DNA from: Conidiobolus incongruus B7586
Lineage: Eukaryota; Entomophthoromycota; Entomophthoromycetes; Entomophthorales; Conidiobolaceae
Direction: 5' to 3'
DNA: 36,635 nt
Assembly (NCBI GenBank): GCA_000697335.1
Contig: JNEM01010931.1
Span: 1 to 36,635 of the forward strand
The notes beneath the pieces were generated by a model. That model was given only the letters and a program-made list of their open reading frames with translations, made no database searches and had not been told where the DNA came from. Every line of letters starts with the position of its first letter. Position 1 is the first letter of the stretch. Positions 22,123 to 31,918 of this stretch are shown in pieces. A program made the translations under genes and the position numbers.

Positions 22123-23052
22123 ATGGAAACTACACAATATAAAAAGAATAAAATAGTAGTTATAGGGGCAGGATCTGTGGGATCTACAATTGCCTACAGT
22201 CTGCTATTGAGCTCAATCTCTGCTGATATTGAATTAATCGATTTGAATGCGGATTTAGCTAAGGGACATGCTTTAGACTTGAACGATATCCAATTCCTCT
22301 CCCACTCAAAAGTTACTGACAATACTTTAGAAAATTCTAAGGATGCAGATATCATCATTGTGACAGCTGGTGCCAAGCAGAAGCCTGGGGAGTCCCGTGA
22401 GAATTTGGTAAGTAGAAATGACAAGATTTTGAGAAGTATTGTGGAGAAGATGGGTGAAAATAACCCTAATGCCATCTGGTTGATTGTGGCTAATCCTGTC
22501 GATACCTTGACTCAGCTGACTCAGCATATTACTAAGCTACCATATGCCAAAGTCATTGGATCTGGTACTTTTTTAGATACTCAAAGACTCAGAGTCTGGC
22601 TATCCGATCACTTGAATATTAATCAGAACTATATTCATTGTAATGTGATCGGAGAGCATGGCGACAATCAGATAATTCCTTGGTCATCAGCTCGAATTGG
22701 AGGCCAGCACCTATTATCCTATGACAAAATGAATGAATGCAATTTGGAACAGATAGGCACATCCGTCATGAGAAAAGCTTACGAAATTATTGAGTATAAA
22801 GGTGCAACTGCTTTTGGTATTGCTTCATGTGTCACCAAGATTTGTGAAGTCATTTTAACGGATGCCCACTGCATCATTCCTATCTCTTGTTACTGTGAAA
22901 AGTATGGCTTATATTTATCTATGCCAGCTATTCTTAGCAGACACGGTGTTAAGGAAGTTGTTTATCCAGAAATGAATGATGAAGAAAAGGCCAAATTAGA
23001 CAAGACTGTGGCTACTATGAAAAATTCACTTGGCAAGTTAGGCTTAAATTAA
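22123..23052 (+). CDS. L-lactate dehydrogenase, intronless
   Basis: This 309-residue enzyme reduces pyruvate to L-lactate with NADH. The Rossmann loop GAGSVG is at 15-20, and Asp40 at the end of beta-2 favours NAD. The substrate loop AGAKQKPGESRENLV has Gln86 where lactate dehydrogenases have Gln and malate dehydrogenases have Arg, plus the catalytic-loop Arg92. The substrate-binding Asp152 and Arg155 lie in GSGTFLDTQRLR, and the catalytic His179 in IGEHGD. The AGAxQKPGESR pattern and the 309-residue length without an N-terminal arm resemble bacterial LDHs more than animal ones. The gene has no introns although most of its neighbours do. The ATG at 22123 is right before the nucleotide-binding strand and follows a TATA box. 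Confidence 0.95.
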   Translation: METTQYKKNKIVVIGAGSVGSTIAYSLLLSSISADIELIDLNADLAKGHALDLNDIQFLSHSKVTDNTLENSKDADIIIVTAGAKQKPGESRENLVSRNDKILRSIVEKMGENNPNAIWLIVANPVDTLTQLTQHITKLPYAKVIGSGTFLDTQRLRVWLSDHLNINQNYIHCNVIGEHGDNQIIPWSSARIGGQHLLSYDKMNECNLEQIGTSVMRKAYEIIEYKGATAFGIASCVTKICEVILTDAHCIIPISCYCEKYGLYLSMPAILSRHGVKEVVYPEMNDEEKAKLDKTVATMKNSLGKLGLN

Positions 23053-23235
23053 TATGATTTATCATTTATAATAAATACAATATTAGCTCCATTTAAAATG
23101 ATTGAAATCATTGATATAAATGTAGTATGCTTTTATTGATTAAATTTATTATTTTTCAACTTTTTAATTTCATTCCTCAAAATGTTTAACTCATTTTTCA
23201 AATTTAAATTCCATCAATTTGATATAATTTTCTAA

Positions 23236-24022
23236 TTATACAATTTTTAACAAGGTATCAGATTCATTCTCCTAAAATATTTCAATGAATACGATATAAT
23301 AATAAGAATACAAATATAAAACATACCTGAATAGATAATTTAGAATTCAATAGTTGAACTATATCAGTTTCTATTACATTATTCAAATTGATTTTTATTG
23401 AAGATTTATCAATATCGAAATTAATATAATATAACTTCTGATTTAGAACCAATAAGTAAATATAAAAACTAAATAATAATTAATAATCATTTTATAAAAT
23501 AAATAGTATATTTACTTTAGGTGATAAATTATCAAATTCATATTGATTAAAATTAAATTTGATTAAATAAAAAGTCCTAAAAAAATAAAAAATAGTATAT
23601 ATATATATATTATAATCAATATATTAATACATTATAAAATTAATTTTACTCTGATTCAATCTCAATTTGGTCTTTAAATCTAACAGAATTAATATAATTT
23701 AAAAGATTATTATTAGATTGTTTATAGTAAATTTCTATTAATTTGGAGTTTGATAATATTTTGAATTGATTAACTGTAACTGATTGATTAAAATCTATTT
23801 CTAGTATTGGTTTTAAAGTGGGGTTATCTTCAGGTGGATGGAATGTACTTTTTTATTGTCTGCAGACGAAGAATTCACGGTAAAATAATCATTTCCAGTA
23901 TTATTAGAATTTCATTTCCAACTTAATTTAATTTGGCTGACAATTTGATTTAATTTGGCCTTTTGCTATTCTCCTTTGATGGTTCCATTGACTATAGTAA
24001 ATAATCCTTTTTTGAATTTCAT
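23236..24022 (-). pseudogene. Decayed multi-exon gene, family not recognised
   Basis: The minus strand holds a gene-like series of pieces. It starts MKFKKGLFTIVNGTIKGE at 24022, meets TAG, continues in frame to NQIVSQIKLSWK and a TGA, then NSNNTGNDYFTVNSSSADNK. A one-base shift near 23850 leads to HPPEDNPTLKPILEIDFNQS and VRFKDQIEIESE. Later exons follow with normal GT-AG borders: TFYLIKFNFNQYEFDNLSPK, YINFDIDKSSIKINLNNVIE and ENESDTLLKIV, ending with TAA at 23236. The downstream exons and introns look intact, while exon 1 has two stops and a shift. This suggests recent loss of a working gene. The middle part could be a beta-sandwich domain, but that is a weak guess. Confidence 0.6.
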
Positions 24023-24074
24023 TTAAAGTTTTATAATTAAATAATTTGATTTTATGATATTATGATGAAATTAA

Positions 24075-24084
24075 TTATGGGATG
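24075..24084 (-). promoter_or_regulatory. Upstream CATCCCATAA element before the decayed gene
   Basis: Coding-strand CATCCCATAA, 53 nt before the ATG at 24022 and just past the stop of the ANKRD39-like gene. Its presence supports 24022 as the ancestral start. Confidence 0.45.
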
Positions 24085-24090
24085 TGACCA

Positions 24091-24675
24091 CTAAATTTTT
24101 AAGTTGAGTTTTGATTGAATCAAGTTAAGAGTGCCAATACAATTCTTTTCTTTTAATATACTGATTGGTGTCCTGCCATCGGCATCTTTACAATATGGAT
24201 CGGCGCCTTGCTGAATTAGGTATATAATAACTTCAGTATGGTTGTCTAAACATGCTCTATGTAGTGCCTATTAAATTTGAAAAATGTTTTAGTAATGGAT
24301 TTTAGCATTTCAAATAAACTATTAATTACTGTCGTTTCTTGACCACTTGTCACTTGATGAATGCAGGCTCCATTTTGAATTAAAAATTTGCAAATTTCTA
24401 AATTACCTTTTTTGGCTGCATAATGCTATTATAAAAAAATTATAAAGTTAACATTATTTATAATAAAAACAATAAATATTTTAACCTACTAATGGAGTAT
24501 AACCATAATTATCTTTGGAATTAATCAGCTGAGGATTTTTAATTAATTTAGTTTGAATTTGACTTAGTTGACCATTTAAACAATTATAATGGACACTTCT
24601 GGTAAAATCTATTTCTTCAAGTGTTTGGCTTAGTGAACTAGGTTGACAATTGCAATTGGAATGATGATTTGTCAT
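24091..24675 (-). CDS. Ankyrin-repeat protein, ANKRD39-like
   Basis: Exons 24490-24675, 24330-24425 and 24091-24267, all in phase 0, encode 152 residues. The N-terminal SQTLEEIDFTRSVHYNCLNG closely follows human ANKRD39 (QTLEEMDFERGIWSAALNG). Ankyrin repeats then come as GYTPLHYAAKKGNLEICKFL, IQNGACIHQVTSGQETTALH, RACLDNHTEVIIYLIQQGAD and KDADGRTPISILKEKN. Introns fall inside the GYTPL/HYAA and ETT/ALH positions, the usual repeat borders. The human protein has 183 residues, so this one is about one repeat shorter. The molecular role is not well known; ankyrin repeats bind partner proteins. It is closely followed by the decayed gene on the same strand. Confidence 0.9.
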
Positions 24676-24730
24676 TGCTTAAATTAAATTGAATTTTAGA
24701 AATTGAACGAATAAATAAATAAATTTAATT

Positions 24731-24740
24731 TTATGGGATA
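24731..24740 (-). promoter_or_regulatory. Upstream TATCCCATAA element of the ANKRD39-like gene
   Basis: Coding-strand TATCCCATAA, 56 nt before the start at 24675. Confidence 0.5.
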
Positions 24741-24876
24741 TCAAGTGTGTTTGTTTGAGTGACATAATCAGATGTGATACAGAAATATATTTTAAAATTA
24801 TGAATTATAATAAAACTTAAGAGTTTTAAGATGATGTTATATTGTTTGATTTGTTTTAATGGATTATAATAACGAG

Positions 24877-25659
24877 TTAGACTAACTCGCCACGATGAAC
24901 TAAAGTAGTAGAAGCTTGTCCTTTGGGGAAAATGCAAAGGTCGGAAATCTCAACGTGACTTGGTCGACTGGCAACAAAAACAATAGTTTCAGCAATATCT
25001 TCAGCAGTTAAAGGTTTGACCCCAGTATAAACATTGTCAGCTTTAGTTTGATCCCCATTGAATCGAACTAATGAGAACTCAGTTTCAACCATACCAGGAT
25101 TGATTGCAGTTACTCTGATTGGTGAGCTAACTAATTCCTGTCTCAAGGTACGAGTGATAGCATCAACAGCAAACTTACTGGCACAATAGAGACCACCACG
25201 AGGATAGGTATCTTTACCACTAATGGAGCTAACATTGATGATATGACCACTCTTTTGTTGTCTCATCTTGGGAAGAATCTTTTGGATACAGTAAACAAGA
25301 CCTTTAACATTGGTATCAAACATCCTATCCATGTACTCGAGAGGAGTATCTTCAACCAAATCCAGACCTAAAGAAAGACCAGCATTGTTGACCAATACGT
25401 CAATTTTTTGGAATTCTTGAGGAAGGTTATCAACCATTGAGTTAACAGAATTAACATCTCTGACATCTAATTGAGCTATGTGGACTTTGGATTTGGGAAA
25501 TTCTGAAGTAATTTCTTTTTTGAGTTCTTCTAATTTATTGAGTCTTCTAGCTGTCAAAATAAGATGGGATCCCTCTCTGGCAAAGGATTTAGCAGAAGCG
25601 GCACCGATTCCCGAAGAAGCACCAGTAATTAAAATATTTTTAAATTTCAATAAACTCAT
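24877..25659 (-). CDS. Short-chain dehydrogenase, YMR226C/serine 3-dehydrogenase type, copy 1
   Basis: This intronless 260-residue classical SDR matches yeast YMR226C, an NADP-dependent dehydrogenase of L-allo-threonine, serine and related 3-hydroxy acids. The dinucleotide loop TGASSGIG is at 12-19. Arg38-Arg39 after beta-2 favours NADP. NNAG is at 91-94 and Asn117 in DTNV. Ser145 and the YCASK motif (Tyr158, Lys162) complete the active site. The family-specific end NPGMVETEFSLVRFNGDQ is present. The next gene on its 5' side is a tandem copy in the same orientation. Residues about 102-237 are encoded by DNA exactly identical to that copy, while residues 40-101 differ at many positions. Exact substrate is inferred from family membership only. 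Confidence 0.95.
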   Translation of the reverse strand: MSLLKFKNILITGASSGIGAASAKSFAREGSHLILTARRLNKLEELKKEITSEFPKSKVHIAQLDVRDVNSVNSMVDNLPQEFQKIDVLVNNAGLSLGLDLVEDTPLEYMDRMFDTNVKGLVYCIQKILPKMRQQKSGHIINVSSISGKDTYPRGGLYCASKFAVDAITRTLRQELVSSPIRVTAINPGMVETEFSLVRFNGDQTKADNVYTGVKPLTAEDIAETIVFVASRPSHVEISDLCIFPKGQASTTLVHRGELV

Positions 25660-26433
25660 TATGCAATTTATTATATAATATCACTAGAATAATTATCTCA
25701 TGATTAATTCATGATATAAATGTTAAAATATGGAATAATTTTAATTAAGGGATTTCATAGAGTTATTGTTAAGGAGATACTTTTGGAATTTTTATTATCG
25801 CTTTAGATTTCTTAACCGTTTTGAGACATTTATAAAGAAAATCTTTAATCAACCAGAGTTTAATATTTAATTCAAAAATTTATTAATAATCATTAATCTA
25901 TATATATTAGAGTACGAAGATATTATATATTATTATTAATGGCTATAACTTATAAATATTCCATTAACTTTATGAAATACATAGTTCAGGTTCTTATTTA
26001 ATATTTTTATACATCAAAATTGAAAAAATATCTACTGATATTGAACAAATTGAAATTATAATTCAAAATATTATTCAAATTTGATACAATTGAAAATAAA
26101 TAATATGATTTATTTAGATATAATTTATTCTATAAAATAATGTTATTGTTAAAACATAATTTGTATAGTTCAATATCTTTTAAACTGCTAATACAGGTTA
26201 TTGGTTTTTTAAAGTTTATGTATTTCATATTTATGACTTTGGATTGAAAAATTATAGGAATTCAAATATTTATTTGGTACTCTTACATTAATAGTTAGTA
26301 CAGTTTCAATGAAAAAATAAGTCTTAAAATAATATAATAAGGTATATTTGTGATATTGATTGTTAAAAATATTGATCATAAGAAATTCAAGGAATTTATT
26401 GATTGGGATGCTTTATTAAATTATGGTAATGAA
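25660..26433. other. Spacer between the two tandem dehydrogenase genes
   Basis: 774 nt of AT-rich DNA. A 26-nt block at 25734-25759 also occurs upstream of the second copy. The rest shows no gene. Confidence 0.6.
25734..25759 (-). repeat. 26-nt block shared upstream of both dehydrogenase copies (copy 1)
   Basis: This block contains TTAATTAAGGGATTTCATA and is identical to 27304-27329. It starts 75 nt before the copy-1 start codon, while the flanks on either side differ. Confidence 0.7.
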
Positions 26434-27216
26434 CTAGACTAACTCGCCACGATGAACTAAAGTAGTAGAAGCTTGTCCTTTAGGATAAATGGTAATATCG
26501 GAAACTTCAACGTGACTTGGTCGACTGGCAACAAAAACAATAGTTTCAGCAATATCTTCAGCAGTTAAAGGTTTGACCCCAGTATAAACATTGTCAGCTT
26601 TAGTTTGATCCCCATTGAATCGAACTAATGAGAACTCAGTTTCAACCATACCAGGATTGATTGCAGTTACTCTGATTGGTGAGCTAACTAATTCCTGTCT
26701 CAAGGTACGAGTGATAGCATCAACAGCAAACTTACTGGCACAATAGAGACCACCACGAGGATAGGTATCTTTACCACTAATGGAGCTAACATTGATGATA
26801 TGACCACTCTTTTGTTGTCTCATCTTGGGAAGAATCTTTTGGATACAGTAAACAAGACCTTTAACATTGGTATCAAACATCCTATCCATGTACTCGAGAG
26901 GAGTATCTTCAATTAATTCAAGGCCTAAAGAAAGACCAGCATTATTAACCAATACATCGATATGCTGGAATTCTTGGGGAAGATTATCAACTAATGCGTG
27001 GACAGAGTTAACATCTTGGACATCCAACTCAGCAACGTGGACTTTGGTTTCAGGAAACTCTGTGGCAATTTCTTGCTTGAGTTGCTCTAATTTATTGACT
27101 CTTCTGGCGGTCAAAATAAGATGGGATCCCTCTCTGGCAAAGGATTTAGCAGAAGCGGCACCGATTCCCGAAGAAGCACCAGTAATTAAAATATTCTTAT
27201 TTTTTAATAAACCCAT
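26434..27216 (-). CDS. Short-chain dehydrogenase, YMR226C/serine 3-dehydrogenase type, copy 2
   Basis: Tandem copy of the gene at 24877-25659, also intronless and 260 residues, with the same TGASSGIG, NNAG, Asn117, Ser145, Tyr158 and Lys162. It differs mainly in three places: residues 1-7 and 37-101 (for example VHVAELDVQDVNSVHALVDN against VHIAQLDVRDVNSVNSMVDN) and residues 238-248 near the C-terminus (EVSDITIYPKG against EISDLCIFPKG). All substrate- and cofactor-binding residues that I can see are shared, so both should be active with similar specificity. Differences lie on the surface part of the N-terminal half. Confidence 0.95.
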   Translation of the reverse strand: MGLLKNKNILITGASSGIGAASAKSFAREGSHLILTARRVNKLEQLKQEIATEFPETKVHVAELDVQDVNSVHALVDNLPQEFQHIDVLVNNAGLSLGLELIEDTPLEYMDRMFDTNVKGLVYCIQKILPKMRQQKSGHIINVSSISGKDTYPRGGLYCASKFAVDAITRTLRQELVSSPIRVTAINPGMVETEFSLVRFNGDQTKADNVYTGVKPLTAEDIAETIVFVASRPSHVEVSDITIYPKGQASTTLVHRGELV

Positions 27217-27303
27217 TGCGTAATTGATTATTTGATTTAATTTATAATTTTAGTTTTGATTAATATTTGACTATCATACCATTCTATAAATACTTAAATA
27301 CAA

Positions 27304-27329
27304 AATAATTTTAATTAAGGGATTTCATA
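27304..27329 (-). repeat. 26-nt block shared upstream of both dehydrogenase copies (copy 2)
   Basis: Identical to 25734-25759 and placed 88 nt before the copy-2 start codon. It contains GGGATTTCATA in the same orientation relative to the gene. Confidence 0.7.
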
Positions 27330-27785
27330 ATATTATTAATCAGCGGTGATATAAATAATTCTCATCATCAATTTTATTCCAATAAATTTCTAAATGTGAC
27401 TTGATGTCCATCCAAATGTGAAAAAGATATGTTTAAATCAGTTGAGGTGGATAAATTATTAAAACAGAAGGGGAAAATTAAAATATAGTTACAATTGTCT
27501 ATTTATATTAGTGATAGGGATAATTGATGAAATTAGGTGAACCAATATAGTGAGGATTCATAAAGATTGCTCTTTACATATCAAAGGAATGGATCATATT
27601 CAAACCTTCAGTTTTGATAAAACATATTTAATTACTAAAAATTAAGGATGGGAGTAATATATTAGCAGTTTTTGCCTTTGGTCACCTCAATAACTTTAAA
27701 ATACATTATTTTATATTTGAATTTTGACATTTTTACACAAATCTTTACATTCCTTTGAAAAAAATGTTATTATGAATAATAGCAT

Positions 27786-27840
27786 CCCGACTTTATTGAT
27801 TTTTATTAGGCTTTTAAAAAATCGTGATTCTAAAGTCGGG
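27786..27840. repeat. Inverted repeat able to form a hairpin
   Basis: CCCGACTTTA (27786-27795) is the exact reverse complement of TAAAGTCGGG (27831-27840). Inside, GATTTTT (27798-27804) can pair with AAAAATC (27817-27823). A GC-bearing perfect 10-bp stem is unusual in this AT-rich spacer. Confidence 0.6.
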
Positions 27841-28803
27841 GTTCAATTTATAAACAATTTTTCGTATTCAATTAAAATTTATTTAATTCAGAATCTGAAA
27901 ATCGATTATAATTATCGTACAAAAATTATATTGTACATATAAATACTATTACTTATATATTAAACTATGTATTAAAACTGATAGAATCAAAGAATCAACA
28001 CTGCTTGATAATTTGGCCAGGTTCAAAAAAAGGCAATACCTTACTTAGAATCACTCATATTTTAACTATATTGAATTATTTAAACATGTAAAAATGCTAT
28101 CATATCCTTTTTATAATCAAATTCCTGAATTATATTTATTTTTTTTCCTTTTCTGTTTATTTAATATTTGAGAGCAAAATTCTGAAATTACAATCGATAT
28201 GCATGAAATCTTTTAAATATGAGTATAATATTAAATATGAATAAATAGTCGCTAAATTTAGTAGATATATTTTTTACTTCCTATTAAACTTTTTTGTGAT
28301 GAATAATATTATCCCAGCTTTCAGATTTAGTTCAAAATAGTCGATTTCAATTGAAAATAACACAAATTGATAAATTACTTGATAATCATTTATCAATAAA
28401 AATACAAATTTTAAATTACTAAATAATGATACCAAGATACTAATAATACAGTTCATATAGGATGAATTTGATATTCATATTCTTTCAAAAAAATGATTTG
28501 ATACTAGAGAGTTTAAATATGAAATAGGTGATGAAATATTTGATAAATTACCAGATAATGATATAATAATTCGAAAGAAAATATATCAACATTTATGTTT
28601 TATTCAATTTAATATTATTTAATAATTGAATGTCGTATTTATTGAGTTTATCCGAGTTATGTTCAATGAGTTTTTAATAAAATAATTATTTGTAAAGATT
28701 ACTATATATATTCTTTGAAATTGCTATAAATGATAAAAGCTAAATGATTGAACAATATATTGAAAAATATAAATTGAATATAAAATTCAATATTTAAAAT
28801 TAT

Positions 28804-28813
28804 CATCCCATAA
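28804..28813 (+). promoter_or_regulatory. Upstream CATCCCATAA element of SPT4
   Basis: Plus-strand CATCCCATAA, about 95 nt before the SPT4 start codon. Confidence 0.5.
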
Positions 28814-28907
28814 TGATAATTTGACATTTCAATCAATATATATTTAATTCAATATACCACAGCAAAGAATATTTTTTCATAACACCAAATAAGTTTATAA
28901 TATCAAA

Positions 28908-29409
28908 ATGAACAATACTGCCCAATTACCTCCCACAAAAAGGCAATTAAGGGCTTGTATGTTGTGTTCATTAATTAAAACTGCATCACAATTTAGAGAT
29001 TTTGGTTGTGACAATTGTGAATCTATATTAAAATTAACTAGAAGTAATGATAGAATTAATGATTGTACTACAACACAATTTGAAGGGTAAAGATATTTAT
29101 ATATCTTTTATGCTTCATTCATTAATCACTAACTTATTTTTTATTTAGAATGATTGCTTTAACTAAACCTAAAGAAAGTTGGATTGCTAGATGGTTACGA
29201 ACAGGTAATTTTTGAATTTTTATTTATTTATATTTCATTAATATTATTAATAATTTTTGTTAGACAATTTTAAGAAAGGATTATACGCTTGTCAGGTTTA
29301 CGGTGTTTTGCCAGATTATATTGTTGACGAATTAGCTAAAGTTAATATTGAATACTTCCCCAGAGATGGAAGTTACCAGGATGCTATATTAGATGCTATG
29401 GCTGAATAG
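28908..29409 (+). CDS. SPT4: Transcription elongation factor Spt4
   Basis: Exons 28908-29086, 29149-29204 and 29264-29409 encode 126 residues. Spt4 forms a heterodimer with Spt5 (DSIF) and supports processive RNA polymerase II elongation. The four-cysteine zinc finger is seen as C17-MLC20 and C34-DNC37 within LRACMLCSLIKTASQFRDFG followed by CDNCE. The middle reads TTTQFEGMIALTKPKESWIA with ARWLR, and the end has KKGLYACQVYGVLPDYIVDE, all characteristic of the family. Length is slightly above the usual 102-117 residues because of tails at both ends. Introns are 62 and 59 nt; the first has CACTAAC before its acceptor. Confidence 0.97.
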
Positions 29410-30694
29410 TCCATATTTTTAATTGTAAATTCTACTAACCTTGTAAACAAATTCTAAGAATAATATTTGACCATTTCACTTAATCTTTAATTGAAATTCA
29501 GTTTCTATCAAAATATTGAGGAATTAATATAACTGTCCTTTCAATATATTTTCTTTTAATATCCAAACTACTTCTTTTTTAAATTTATTCGCATTTAATT
29601 TCACTCAATATATATATATATATATATATATATTTTATAATCAATGGTATTTTCGAGTTAGCCTTCTTAGCTTAATCTTACTATATAAACAAATCTAGTC
29701 AGGACATTGATAATACATCATTGATAGATATAGTTTTTAATTGGGAATATTTATAAATTATAATTATAAAATCAATATTTAGATACTTTTCCTTGATCCA
29801 CAATACTTATTGAGGCTTTACAAACTATTTTATATAATAATTTTATGAATTTGGTAGCCTTGGATACCTAAACTATCCTTTAGTCCATTAATTTGTTGCA
29901 ATAATTTATAGTGTAATAGAGTGTGATTTAATTTCTAGAGAATTAAAATGAAAATCTTTCAAATTTATTACAAATATATATATATACGAACGATTTTAGA
30001 AAAACACCTTACTCCATATATATGGTTAAAATTTTTATTATATATTAATATAACTAATTATTAAAATGTTTGAAAATTTATTCAATTCATTCTGTATATA
30101 TAAATTTTGAATTGGTATACTAGTAATATTATATGTATTAATCAGAATTGAAAGTTACTATACTATAATATACCTTTACTAAATAGACATATATAGTCTT
30201 TTAATTAACTGTCAAAATAACATATATAATATGTAGATTTGATAGTTAAAATAATTTTTAGTGTAGAAAAATCAATAGCTGTAATTAAAAACCTTTTTAA
30301 TTTACTATTAATTAGTTAAAATTCTAGGAATTTCACATGATTTTTCTATTCTAATAATATATTTGTATCATTTATAATTTATGATATAGCACATTTATTA
30401 AACGTTACTTTTTAATCAATTATTCTAGTATTCATTTAATAAATGAATAAATTGAGATTGTTTGATTTTTAAATAAATATTTTAAATAAGCATTTTTATT
30501 TAAATTATATTGTTGAATTTATACAGAAATTGCTAACAGTAGTACAAATTAAAAAATATATTGAATGTTGTTTGATATAAATTGTAAAATAAAAAATAAA
30601 ATTTAATTTTTATTGGAGTTGAAAAGTAAAATAATACTTTTTAATAAATGTATGTGTTCAATTTGATTGGGCAGATGTGTAATAATTTCTAGTA
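29410..30694. other. AT-rich spacer with a (TA)n run
   Basis: 1.3 kb between the 3' ends of SPT4 and the first quinone oxidoreductase. A (TA)13-like microsatellite lies at 29608-29633 and shorter TA runs near 29975 and 30020. No coding signal. Confidence 0.6.
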
Positions 30695-31918
30695 TTATAA
30701 ATGACTCTTACTCTTTTCATGAGTAATAGATAAAACAATTTTAGAAACTGATTCTCTATTCACAATTAATTTCAACACAGTTTGTACATCTTCCATAATG
30801 TATCTTTTAGGATAAACTAGTGCTTTAAGTTGTTTGGATTCTAATAATTTCTCCAAATGTGCCCAACACTTCTCATAAGCCTGATAATCGCTCATAATAT
30901 AATTGCCAAGGTAAAACCCTTCAAGCGAGATATTTTTTAAGAGAACGCGATTCATAGGAACCTTTTCAATAGTACCTCCAGCGAACCCAATGATCACAAT
31001 TCTTCCTTTGAAAGCAACACATTTCAACGATTGATTCACTAAGCCGATGGGATCGTAAACGATATCGACACCTCTACCATGTGTTATTCTTTGGACAGTT
31101 TCCCACCATTTGGTATCGGTCTTAATATTGACAACATGGTCGGCGCCTTCTTCTAGAGCATATTTTAATTTTTTATCACACGATCCCGTGGCGATTACTT
31201 TGGCACCTAATACCTAAATATTTAAATTAATTTTATTACTATTTTTAAGTTATTAATTCATAGAAATGATATACCTTAGCTAAAGCTACAGCACTCAATC
31301 CAACAGCACCAGTAGAGCCATGAATGAGTACAGTTTGGCCTTATTCAAAATTAGTTAATAAATAAAAAAATTGAGTAAGTACTAACCTTTTTCCAGTTTT
31401 CCTTTATCAACCAAACCCAAATAATTGGTAGGATAATTAATTGAAATAGCAACGGCTTGCTCAAACGTTAACGATTCTGGAATCAACCTGGTGCAAATCT
31501 CATCCACTATACAGTATTGAGCTAAACATTGAGTCCCACAAGCAAATACACGGTCTCCAACTTTGAATCGTGAATCTTTGGAGCATTTTACAACAATCCC
31601 AGCAACCTTTATTGGAAAGTCAAATTTTTATTTTTGAAATGTTATTAAGACATTATTTACTTCAATGCCTAAAATAAATGGTAAACCAGCTTTTATTTGG
31701 TGCTTGCCTTGAGCCTAGAAATTCAATTATTGACATTAAATAAATTTCATTGTAATTTAAAATTAAAATACTTGTAAATAATCAGCAAAGCCCATACCCA
31801 CTGCCATTACTTTGATAAGCAAATCACTAGGGTTATACGTTTCAGGGATCGGTAAATCATAACTCACTTGAATTTCATCAATACTATTGATATATTGTTT
31901 AATTAAAACACCTTTCAT
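30695..31918 (-). CDS. NADPH:quinone oxidoreductase (zeta-crystallin-like MDR), copy 1
   Basis: Exons 31772-31918, 31661-31714, 31387-31606, 31275-31339 and 30695-31213 encode 334 residues. The product is a zinc-free medium-chain dehydrogenase of the quinone oxidoreductase family. The N-terminal GroES-like domain includes MAVGMGFADYLQAQGKHQ and LPFILGIEVAGIVVKCS, followed by GDRVFACGTQCLAQYC. The nucleotide-binding loop is HGSTGAVGLSAVALAK (147-162), then EEGADHVVNIKTDTKWWETV, GRGVDIVYDPIG and GRIVIIGFAGG. No structural or catalytic zinc cysteines are seen. The second gene to the right is a tandem paralog with the same exon borders. Substrate is not known; family members reduce quinones or alkenals with NADPH. 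Confidence 0.95.

Larger units (their letters stand above)
27217..28907. other. 1.7 kb intergenic region with a hairpin
   Basis: Divergent spacer between the second dehydrogenase and SPT4. It holds the shared block at 27304-27329, an inverted repeat at 27786-27840 and the SPT4 upstream element at 28804-28813. No convincing reading frame. Confidence 0.55.

Noticed and set aside
21954-22142. Open frame overlapping the LDH start (an ATG at 22011 gives 43 residues, MSFFDDFIITSVITGLYILL...)
   Set aside because: It contains the probable TATA box of LDH, so it most likely lies in the promoter rather than in a transcript. No homology is apparent.
27724-27942. 72-residue open frame covering the hairpin
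   Set aside because: Low-complexity composition, no match to any family and no codon signal beyond chance.
28274-28456. 60-residue hydrophobic open frame on the minus strand
   Set aside because: Phe/Ile/Leu-rich reading of plain A/T sequence, without splice sites or a promoter element.
29608-29633. (TA)n and (TAA)n runs here and at 18434, 23596, 32573 and 35709
   Set aside because: Simple microsatellites expected in very AT-rich DNA; no spacer pattern, telomere unit or regulatory meaning.
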